Assembly: GCF_030269925.1 (NCBI RefSeq)
Contig: NC_085127.1
Location: 5,773,501 to 5,837,500 of the forward strand
Reading direction: 5' to 3'
DNA from: Bombyx mori
Lineage: Eukaryota > Arthropoda > Insecta > Lepidoptera > Bombycidae
DNA: 64,000 nt
Below the pieces are notes generated by a model that ran no database searches, had not been told where the DNA came from, and was given only the letters and a program-made list of their open reading frames with translations. Positions 33,201 through 45,200 of the stretch are shown here, in pieces; the stretch's first letter is position 1; the number at the start of each line of letters is the position of its first letter. A program made the translations under genes and the position numbers.

Positions 33201-36200
33201 ACAATTTTTTCTTAGAAAAGTATATCTAGGTACACAGTAGATTGAACTAAATATAATTGATATTTGATATGTGAAATTGTAATTGACTGAAACTTATGGT
33301 AAATATTAGTTGCAATAAATGATAGTAATTCATTATTAAGGAAACTTACAATTGAATAGTTGTACATGTTTAAGTTCTTAAAACAGGTATAGGAAATTAT
33401 GTATCATTACTGATACCATTTTGTTAAATTAAAATCATCACACAACTGACAACATGAAAACTGATAATCTATCACTCTTATCTTTTAGAAAACTACAGTC
33501 TGGGATATTTTGCTAATGTAGGAAGTTTGTTTTAGATTAAATTAATAGTTAAGAATTAATTCAATATTACTTTATTACTTAAATGCAGGAATGTACAATT
33601 GCATAAGTTTGATAATAAGTTTTTTTTTTATTAATTATTTATTTTACATAAGTAAATAAATTTGATTGTTCATTCATTTATCATTTTAGCTAGCTTAGTT
33701 ACTGTGATTGAATGATGAGTTACTTTGAGTTAATTTCTATACATTACTTGCTCCTGTCATTGATTTGTATAAAGCTTGGTTTTAAAAATAACTCAAAAGT
33801 ATGAATCAAATTACAAGTGTAAAATGTCTTACAGTTAATACATACAATAATTATTTAGTTCCATGCTTTTGGTTGTTGGTGTATTGCAACTTTCACTTTT
33901 AGACTCAATGCCGGTAACGGCTAGTATGATTCATTATGTTAAACCTGCCAGATTCTGCCACAATAAAAAATTATGTTTTGTGATTTAAAATTTTAATAGT
34001 AGACAAATACTCTATAAAAACGATAAAGAAATGATTTCATAACAATGGTGTGCTTATTAGCACAAATGATTACAAATGTGTATAGTGTGCTTGAATTAAA
34101 CAGTTCTGTTGGTCTATAGGCTTAATGTGGTACTCTTAATTTTAGAATATTTTTTAAAAATAAGCTATTAAAGTTAACATTAAAATGAAAACAAATGTAA
34201 TGAAAATGCGGTTTCAGAACAACTTACAAAGATTTTTTTTTTATTGTATGTAAATTTTTGCAAACGCTAAAAAGCAATGTTTTATTTATTTTTTTTTTAT
34301 TGCCCTTGCAGACAGACGAGCGTACGGCCCACCTGATGGTGAGTGGTTACCGTCGCCCATGGACTTCAGCAATGCCAGGGGCAGAGCCAAGCCGCTTTAT
34401 TAATTAATTGTACTAAAAGAGATTCACAAAAACCACCAGACAAACTAAGATATTTGTCAGATTAAACTCACGAAATGAATTGTGTGAAGTTTTATTTTAG
34501 ATGGAAAATTGGGTGACTGACTTTGTAACAGTTTTTGTTTGTAAACATTGCTACATTGAAGCTCAAATGAGGTAGCTTCTGACTTTGTTATTCACATAAC
34601 GTTACTTCAGTGAAGTGCTACCTATTTTTACCACTTTATAAAATCTAAAATGTTTAAATTGATTTTTTTTTTACTTTTATTATTATAAAGTGATTTGTTC
34701 TATAATTTAAATCACTAATATTTATATTGCAAGGCTGTGTTAATGATATTACGGTTCACTTTGTATTAAGTCACTATCAGATCCATAGGTGTGTCAGATG
34801 TCAGATCCAACACAAATGCGGCCACCAATCTTGAGACATGAGCTCGAAGTTTCAATTGTATTGTGTAACGTCAGTACCACCCTTCAAATCGGACTGCTTC
34901 GAAATTAACATATCTATGTATGATTTATTAATATGTAGAATTTTCATAATTCAGTTCATACAAATAGAATCGAAAACCTTGAGAAGTCCAAACTATGATT
35001 TCTTCACAAAGGTTATAGAACTTGTGTAATTATTGAGTTCAATGCTTGTTGTAATTGATCTTGACCCACCGAGATGAAGTACAGACACTGATAAAAAAAA
35101 AACGAGGCAAAATCCAAACTAATAGATAAAGAATAAATAATCTTGAGTTTTAATTACTTTAAAATTTAGCTTAGGCTCGCCAACTTCCTTAGTTGCTGTC
35201 TTAAATACAGAGATATCCCTTGTTTGATTTATATGTTTTTAAAGAACAGTATGTTATCAGTCTTCCGTGATCACGAAAACTACGAAGTGTTCGAAAAATG
35301 GGAAATAATATAATTACAATAAAAAAACTGTAAAAATCTTTTTAATTACTTATACCATATTATTGTTAATGTACAGTGGTATTAAAACATCATATCAAAC
35401 AACATTATATTAAATTTTACGTTGATGACAAGGCATTTCGCGAGCTCTACTTCTCTACCACTCTACGAGACTCTTACACAGTCTATTTCTGCCGCAAAGC
35501 AAATCACGAGTCCAGTATGAATGGTAGGACTGTTCTTGTATCAAATCAATGCGAAGTAGCATGTCTCAAAGCTATATCCACACCGTGCGAGAACAGAATA
35601 CTAACAACTATAATAATATAAAGTCATATACAAGAAAATAGCAATTCAACAAACTTTATAGCAATATCATTTTATTAGATATGATATTAATTTTCGAATT
35701 TAAATTAATATACTGATTCCTAATTCGAAAGTTAAAACGTAAAGGAGTATGTACTGTAGAGTTCAAATTAATTACTCATCCTATCCTTCCTTCTTCATAT
35801 AACAAGTAAAAATAAAATTATACAAATATCCGATAAATCTTTAAGATAATTGTCTTCCGTCAGTGATAATGTAACTATTTCAAATGAACCAATTAGGAAA
35901 CTGTATAAAATGTATAATAATTAGTAAAATTTTATGACTCACAAATTTTATTATTCAGTATATAAACAGATTTGAAAATTGTGATCGATTTAATCTTTGC
36001 ACACATTACTTTGACCTTTATGCACGCATTAATAATGTCATGTTTTTTTTAAAAATTGAATCTTCAGTTCATCACCCACTTTGTATCGTTCAAATCGTGA
36101 TGCTAAGTTATTTCAGTGTACTTTTCAATGCAACTAAATCCAGTGGTAACGGGTACTGGTTCGCGATGAAGAAGCGAAGAATGGGTACTGAACCACTGAA

Positions 36201-39200
36201 TGGCCAGCAGTAAAACATTTAGTTTGAAGTCAAGCTAGATTTGTTATACGAGCACTATTCACTATGTATTTAAAAACTATTATCTTTTTACTAGCGCGTG
36301 AGTGTGATAACGGGCAAGACTGATAATCGTGAACCGCCAAAAGACACCAGAAGCACTACTAAACGTCACTACTATCTTTCGTTTTTATCTTATATCATTT
36401 TACCTAATCTACATGAGTAAAATTAATCAGATTTTATTTGTTTTTTTTTATTGCTTAGATGGGTGGACGAGCTCACAGCCCACCTGGTGTTAAGTGGTTA
36501 CTGGAGGACATAGACATCCACAACGTAAATGCGCCACCCACCTTGAGATATAAGTTCTAAGGTCTCAAGTATAGTTACAACGGCTGCCCCATCCTTCAAA
36601 CCGAAACGCATTACTGCTTCACCGTAGAATTTGGCAGGGTGGTGGTTCCCTACCCACGCGGAATCACAAGAGGTCCTACCGCCAGTAAAAAATGATGTTT
36701 ACGTTTTATACGTATGGTGTTTAATAAGGTTGTGTGCACATTTGCAGCGCGACCGGTGCGGTGGGCGGGCGCGGCGGGGGCGGAAGCAACGCGATGCACA
36801 CCTCAAGGTACTCGGTCACCTCGTCCTCGGGCGTCCTCATGGTCGGCCCTAACTTTAGGGTCGGCAAGAAAATTGGTTGCGGCAACTTTGGTGAACTTAG
36901 ACTCGGTGAGTTACGTTGGCAAGGTTACGAATATAACACAGTAGCTAATCATTCAAGACTGTACTGGAATGACGTTCAAGTTTTGGAAGTCAGTAAAGAC
37001 AAACGAAACGCGTTTTAATCGTACATTATCATAAAATATTAATTTGAACAAATGTAACAACTAAAATATATCTAAAGAAACAAATAACTTATAAACATAT
37101 ATCAACAAAGACATCCGCGGGTAAGTCGATGGTGCCTGTGGGAAAGATCGAGAACATTATTGGGTGTTTTACCCTATATACCTAATCTATACATATATTA
37201 ATGAGATATCATCTCATTTCATTTCATTTTATGCCATGCTTCATATTAATCAACTTCATTTCATTTCATAATATCATTTTACATATTAAAAAGTTTTTGT
37301 TAAAATAAGACTTGACTTAAAGGTCTTACTTACCAGGACATAAAATCCCTTAAAAAAAGTATATGAACTATTTTCATTTCGAATATAAATCATGGCTAAA
37401 TAGGAAGTATTCGTAATAAATAATCAACAAAACCATTACGGTGACATTAGCTACCTACATTCAAATTAACGATATATATAAATATATTTACTTGTTAAAA
37501 TTAATGGAAACATTTGAATCGTTTACATTTTAACGTATGCGCGTGTAAGGTTATACTAATTGGTAGCACAATAGATTCTTGGTTCAATTTCAAGTTAAAC
37601 GAGATACAATCTGTTCAGGTGCCGCGTTTTGTTTGTCAATTAACGAAACATTCTCACAGATGTCACACGTGCAAGAAGGCCATGCTGTTTTTGTACAACA
37701 TCGCTCCGCCGAACGCACTTTCATAAGCACTTTCTCGTTGAAGAGTTTTGTGCCGTCACAAAAGCTAAATCAAGGCTAAGAAACGTTAAACGTCGAGTGT
37801 AAACGATGGCTTTGCATTCGTAATCGAATTTACACGGTCACAAAGCGTAACGTCTTTTTACCTTCCCATTTAGACTAATCGAGTCGATATTAAACTTCAA
37901 TAATCTTTCTAATCGATGTTATCACGTGTCCGTTCGTTCATTTCCTTCAGTCGTTTAGCTATAGAGAAACAACATCGTAACAAAGCGCTCGACAACCTTG
38001 TGAAATATTCTTATATAATAATAGAGTTTTAAGTGTTTGCCATCGTATACATGCAGAACTAGAATCATCATTAACATACTGCTCTTACGTTCAAATCGAT
38101 GTAAATGAAAATAAGTATACGTTATCTAATTTGCGTATCGATCAATACTAATAGTAGATATACCCAGGGACGTCTTAAACTAGGATGGGGCCCTTGGGCA
38201 CACAAGAATTTGAGGCCCTTTTGGAAAGTAAAAAAAGCGAATTATAATAATATTTTTTACTGAGTATGACCATTAATTATAGGTAATCAAATACAGTATG
38301 ATATAATATGTCATTAATGATATTAGAATGCTGCTGGTTTTTTGGTTACGATTTCGATAACGGTTTCTTTCGGGATTTCTGTTGAGCAAAGTCTTCTATT
38401 ATAGGCATAGTATATGCCTTGTAAATACCTTCTGATTACTGATTTGTGAAAAAAGTGTAATGTGCCCGAAAAAATGTTTTGAGAATAAATGTGTGAGAGA
38501 AATTGTCGGTCTTTCGGGGGCCTCTGAGAATGGGGGCCCTGGGCACGGGCCCCGTGTGCCCTTATGGTAAAGACGGCATTGGATATACCTATATAGTCGC
38601 TTGTTTACTTTTTGATCGTGAGAAGTATTTAAATTTGTTTCGAAATTTAACATGTGTGCGTTCACGGAGGCGATCGTGTTTCCGTTCTTGCATTCAGTGA
38701 TCGTCATCTGTAAAGATAAAGCTTTGTCAACCTTCGTCAGAAATAACAGCTGACCCGATCCGCACTGATTCGAATGACGCCAATTGACCCACCACATAAA
38801 CGATCAGAACAATAAAATAATTTGATTTGTTTTTGAGTTAATTAATTTGTCGTAGTCCGTGACCACGAAAACTGTAAAGTATCCGAAACGTCGGTAAGAA
38901 TGTAATTACAATAAATAAAATAAAAACTCAATGTTCAGCCGCTTAAGTAGTTTTAATTAAAATTTTGATTGTGTTTCGACATTTAGAAAATTAAATTATG
39001 AATTATTATTGATTGTTGTTTTATGGTAATCTTGGTATGTATGAATCATTATCATTTTAATTAATTAATCAGTAGTATAAATCACAATTCTAAATTAATT
39101 TCGTCTTAATAGGTCATTAAAATCATATCGCTCTTGCTACATCTTTACCCTATTTAGTTCTTACTTCATTTGAAATATTGAACAACGGACAGGTAAAAGT

Positions 39201-42200
39201 AGACCCGTCAACAAAGATAGACAATAATGGAGAACCAGTGACTCATTCTTTCGCCGAAAGTTTTCGGAACTGTTCTTTTAAATGCATCTTAGGCTATGTT
39301 CACACGAGGCTAATAATAATAATCGTGCCATTACAGCATTGTCCGTCAGCAAAATTATCGAAATCCATGCGGGTTTTTAAGTATGAACCATAACGAATGT
39401 CATACAATTGAACTCTGTTGTCTACGTAATAAGGTTTCTTGAATACTATATGTGATATTATATGGCTGCGTGCTCATGAGAATTGGATTCAGAGTCGCGT
39501 CACTGAAAAGAGCATTATTGTGGGCACGTGTGCGAAAGGTGACTAAGCCATACACAGCTTTCTGGTACTATAATATTTATTAAAATAGAAAACGAAATGT
39601 ACCAAGGTCAATGTCGTCGAAAGAGCATCGTTCACGGTAAAATCAATAGGCTTCAAAATCATCTTAAAATGTCAGCCGTGCGTGATGGTTTCTGTATAGT
39701 CCGTATGTATTGTTCACGGTCAAACTGTTATTGCAATTATGAAAAAAAAGTATTTATTTTGCTGTCCAAGTATTGACGAAATTGAGTTCACGGTTCTTTG
39801 ATATACATTGCTTGCCGGAGTTGTACAAGGGAAGATTTTTGGAATTGTACCTATAGATAGATAGGTGGCGCCCAAGTCGTCGAGGCCTATAAAATCAAAG
39901 GCAGCTAAATCCAAGTCTGTCAAATATTCAGGTAAACTACAAAAATCGGCCCTAAACACGTCATTACGGATCCTCCCGATCCATCGAAGTACTGCTCTTG
40001 CTAGGGCCAGTGTTAGCAACACTCCCGGTTTGAGAATCTTTAATAACTTTGTTCGTATAGCTACGATATTCTTTATTTTAAAACAGATTTATAAAGAATG
40101 AGAATATTACTAATAATCTGAATTTTAAATGATAAAGCTTCGTTTATTAGTACTTAATACAGAGTAAACTTAACTTTTTTGAACTGAATTTCTTAGAGAT
40201 TTAGCTGCATTTGTTATAACATGAAAACACTAAAGCATGTTCAACTAACTAAACAAGATAGAGCCATTGTTAATAAATTTTACGACATTAAGGCGTTTAG
40301 CTGCCTTTGATTTTATAGGCCTCATATGCTTGTATAGATAGCCCTAACCATGGCAGTGTTTCATTGTCCAATCTTAGATTTCGAACATTTCATCATAATA
40401 AATGTTCAGAGCATTTTGTTTCGGTTGGACTTAATCCGTCAGGGTTGTATCAAATCTACTTATTATTAAATGTCATCTGAGCAAAAGTCTTCATTGTATA
40501 TTTTCTAAGAACAACCAAAACATTAAGCAGTATCCAAGTACGGAAACAAACGCATATAGTCGAATTTTTCTATGACACTGCACGTAATTTTTTGACTACT
40601 TATATCGATTTTAAAACCAGCTTGACTAATTTCATAGGCGAATCTGTTTAAAATTGTTTTGGAATGGAGGGTAAATAAAACACATTTCGGTGGGAAAAAT
40701 AATCTAGAAAATGGTCCTTATCTTTTTTGTTTTCCTATTTGTGTACCTATAGATATATTTAAGAAAGTAATAATAGTTTAATGTTTCACAAATAAAACAA
40801 AAGGTACAAAAGTATGTCTATTTGGTATAATTCATTTGTTGAAAATATATGCTAGAAAACAAGTACTATGTTACTAAAACAAGTCAACACGATAATGTAA
40901 ATTATAATACCAAAACCACCGATGACAATTGCACAAGAAAATACATTTGTAAATTTTTTTATCATTGTGTACTAATTCGGTTTTGCTGACGCTGCTGACT
41001 AATGATGTACACTAAATCTTCAATGTCAAATGGTTCAATTGTAAATTTTAAAGGCACCCGCTCTCGTTTTCTCACGTAGCTGTGATATTCATAATAAGAA
41101 GACTTTTATTTTTGTAGCAATGTACCTACTATTTATTGATTTCACTAATTGAATCTGTCATATTGTTTATAGATAAAAATTTTGCAAATCATAGAACCAA
41201 AAATAGTTAAAGTAAAAGGAACACCAATAGAAGAAATAGAAAAAGTAGCTCTCTATGGCATAGTGGTACAGCCCAGTATAATCCAAGGAAACTTAAGGCC
41301 GGTAGTTGGTCGTAAAACTCATGCCAAATCCCTATGCAGTATTAAAATTGGACATGCTGCCACGACCTCATATAATGTGGGATAAGGGCAAGAAGAAGTT
41401 TGATTGCTTCAACTATTTGAATCTGTCATATTGTCAAAGTCAATTATTTTACTTTAAATCTGTCGAAATGCATAGTGAACAAAATCGCCTAAAGAGCTAA
41501 ATTCCAAATATGGCCCTGCACTACAAAATTTTTTTTATTATTATTATACTGATTTCTTTATCACTACATAGTATAAAACAAAGTCGCTTTCTCTGTCCCT
41601 ATCTCTGTCTGCCCCTATGTATGCTTAAATCTTTAAAACTACGCAACGGATTTTGATGCGGTTTTTTTTAATAGATATAGTGATTGAAGATGAAGGTTTA
41701 TATGTATAATAACATCTATTAAATAGTGGAGAAATCAATAATAAATTACGTCGTCGTCGTGTCGTGCCTCGATCGATTTTGGACATGTAGAAATTTTCTT
41801 AAATAATTAATTGTATAATTGTGTGCGATCGACTTCAACGGCCAAAGAACACGCGTGTATTTAATGAATTGATATCCCCAAGTTTTTGATGTAATTGGTG
41901 GTAGGTAGGGTACGAAATTCAGTTTGTAGAATAGAATAGTTGAAGTTCCAATGTAATCGTAACTTCAATCTCTAGTTTCACGGCGGCATGTTGATGATGA
42001 CTATGACGATGTTGATGATGACGTTTATTTTTATGGATTTTAATAACTACTCAATACTATGTCCCTGACGTATATCGTCCATCAGCGTTAGCAGTCGTCT
42101 TTTTTTTTTACCTAAGCTGATAGCCTAGTGAGGCTATTTCAGCGTAACCATAACTAGTGGGTGAGCTCACTGGGCTCAAACCTGAAGACGTTGCTAACGC

Positions 42201-45200
42201 GAACCCTAGCAAGAGCCGTGCTTCGCAGAATCTACCACCGGGTCGGAAACGCGACCCACTGAGAAGATCCCGCGAGAAACTCGGTGGGCTCTGTGGGAGC
42301 AGTCGTCTTGAGCGATTGAAGAACTAAAAAACTGCATTTTTCTAGCTTACTCTTTACGTAGAATGTACCTAAAATTTTAATCTTAATCTTAATGTTAAAA
42401 ATTAAAAAAATTACAGACGTTTACAGACCTTAAGACATTATTTTATACTTATTTTGAAATGAGCCGCTAAGAGAATCGCGAACAACGATACAGAATTAGT
42501 CACCGGTGTCTGCGGCAACCGTATACGAAAGTAGTCGCTTTGGACAGACATAGTTATTGACGTAGACATAGTCATAGTTTCCATTTCTCTCATTGATTTA
42601 AACATATGTATTTAAATTTCGAGCAATCTCCAGTAGTATACAAGATAAATCATTAAAGAACGTCCTAAAGAATATATTGTAGTGTAATTGCAATAAATTT
42701 GTTCATTTCTAACAATATGTCTTGAAAGTCGTAATAATGGTTCACCGTTTTTCACATATATTTTGCGAGAGGTAACCGCAAAATTCTCTTAATGTTGATA
42801 ATAGTAGAGGGCGCAAAGTACTTGAACCATCTGTCCTGGCGAGCTCCATTCATAATGTAATTACTGGGCTGACTAGCGCTCTGCTTTACAGACTTATATC
42901 AGACACGTGATAAGATTATTTGTTTGAGATCTAATACTTTTTAGGTGTTACAATAAACATGTACTGTTATCGATAACGTCTGATATAAGTGACGTCAGCG
43001 AAATAAAACATGAAAAACTACCGGCTGTGAGTCGTTTTACATTTTGAATGAAATGTTTGTGTATTCATCGCTGAATTCGCTTTTCTTAATACTTTTATTC
43101 GTTTAAAGCTTTTAATTAAACCACGATTCTGATTACGAGAAGGTTTACCTCACATCTGGCCATTTCTAAAAGTTTTTTGGTAGGCAGCGGCTTGGTTCTG
43201 GCCCTGGTATTGCTGAGGTCCACGAGCGACGGTAACCACTCACCATCAGCTGGGCCGTATGCTCGTCTGCCTACAAGAGCAATAAAAAAAAGTTCTGAAA
43301 GTCACTGTCTAAAAGTTGTGAACAAATTTTAGTTTCTCCCAACGATTCTTAATTACTAAATTTGATCTAAGCCTAATTTTACATAGAACGTTCGTACTGT
43401 CGGTGTGTTCTTTGAAATGAACCACAAAAAAATAATAACGGACGCTCATTTATGAAAGGGTTCGAAGATCAGTTATTCATCGACCAAATAACCAAAGATA
43501 TGACTCAACATTCATTCGTCGCTGGTGAAGAATAATAAAGTATTCCTCGGCCGATACATAAGTTACCAAAAAAAAGAAAAAAAAAAGAACTTTACAAGCC
43601 ATTTCCGGCATCGCACGATAATTGTGTCAATTAAGATTTAACGAGACTCTTTAACGATTTCCTTTTTATTTCAGGGAAAAATCTCTATAACAGCGACCAT
43701 GTAGCGATCAAGATGGAGCCTATGAAGTCCAAGGCTCCGCAATTACATCTAGAATACAGATTTTACAAATTATTAGGGACGCACGGTAAGCGATTATGTG
43801 TTCACATCGGGGAAACGTCTTGGAAATAATGCTGGTTCACTCTGCTAAAGACACATTCAAAGGGTCCTATATAAAAACGATTCATTGAAAGTCTGGAAGA
43901 GATCTATGTCTTTGTTTAATAATGTACCTCATTACGTGTTTGGGTGAAATTGAGCCTGAAACTTTCATTTATCCGGATATAACAAAATGGTGCCAAGGAT
44001 GTTATAAGTACCCTATACGCAGCCTTAGATTTGTTGTATCCGCGATTGTGTTCAAAACACCGAATTTATCACTAAAAGTTGAAAAATCGATTCTAGCAAT
44101 CAATTCTTCAATCGATTCTTCAATGTTTAAGCGTGTGCAATAGTTAATTTAACGCATTGCACTGTCATCTTTCATAACCGGGTCTTATCATTTGCTAATA
44201 ATGTTGTTTGCAGAAGATTTACAAATAAACGTAACTTAAATAATTACTGCTTCACTGTATTGAATCATATAAATATTTGTTTTGTCTGTCAGTTGGTCTT
44301 CCGTCACGCTTCTCACGTAATATAATATAACCTCAATCGCGTAATCAAACCCTGAAATTCTTAAGATACTGACTGGCATAGTTTGCTCAGAGGGAATACC
44401 CAAAGTGTACTACTTGGGTACATGTGGCGGCCGATACAACGCCATGGTCATGGAGTTGTTAGGACCCTCGTTAGAAGATTTATTCGTGCATTGCGGACGA
44501 AGGTTCAGACTCAAGACCGTACTAATGATTGCGATGCAGCTAGTAAGTGCACGCGAATCTTCAGTTAACGTTTGTAATAATTTAGAGAGCTTTATTATGT
44601 AAATTAATTGAAGCACAACACGGTAGCCGACGTTCGTGGCAAAATTTAACAGCGAGGGCCGTAACGATGTGGTCATGGCTTTTGTTGAGGTCGTTTAGTG
44701 TTTATTTATTTAAGTGTTTAGCGAGCAATTCTCTCGCGGGTCACTAAATATCGGATACGGTGTTGTGTTCGGCTGAGACCGGAGAGCATTGCTCGTCGAA
44801 TGTGAGTACTAAATTTGCTGTTTGTTCCGCTCTGTCCTTGCCTATATTCCCGTGAATCCTGTAGCGCCGTCGACTGCAGAAGGTATACCGGAGGTGTATT
44901 ACTTTGGTCCTTGCGGTAAATACAACGCTCTCGTAATGGAGTTGCTCGGGCCGTCGCTCGAGGACCTATTCGATCTATGCGGCCGTCGGTTCTCTCTAAA
45001 GACTGTGTTAATGATCGCTATGCAGTTGGTGAGTCAACGTACTTTTGTGTTTCGGATAACGATCAGATTAAGGTTTTTTTTATGTATCGACACTCGGAAT
45101 TAATTATAGCCTTATTGATATTCAGAGCTGCACTGTGTTTGTATTTAATTTTTTTTAAACTTGATTAATATAATAGTTTTAAAAAATATCTCAATTCACG

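Larger units (their letters stand above)
30298..36747 (+). other. CK1 gamma intron 1 (6.45 kb)
   Basis: AT-rich. Contents are a decayed SINE tail (32,036-32,136), an RTE LINE end (32,437-32,900), a reversed SINE-like 3' end (34,290-34,400), decayed Bm1-like scraps (31,740-31,800; 34,795-34,900) and a Bm1 (36,441-36,688) ending 59 nt before exon 2. The open frames at 34,838 and 35,376 have no recognisable domain. Confidence 0.8.
36906..43674 (+). other. CK1 gamma intron 2 (6.77 kb)
   Basis: Contents are a dispersed repeat (37,186-37,345), the GGGACGTCTTAAAC repeat (38,165-38,582), a LINE scrap (39,945-40,035), an unidentified pseudogene-like segment (41,175-41,510), an ACATAGTATAAAACAAAGTC repeat (41,561-41,735), a LINE 3' end (42,101-42,295) and a SINE-like 3' end (43,180-43,290). 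No further kinase exon was recognised. Confidence 0.8.

Noticed and set aside
38399..38797. 132-codon open frame, minus strand, similar to 15,967-16,278
   Set aside because: The shared part is the 420-bp dispersed repeat. The frames diverge in register between copies and extend into unrelated flank.
44410..44676. 88-codon minus-strand frame over exon 4A
   Set aside because: It is the antisense of a well-supported kinase exon.
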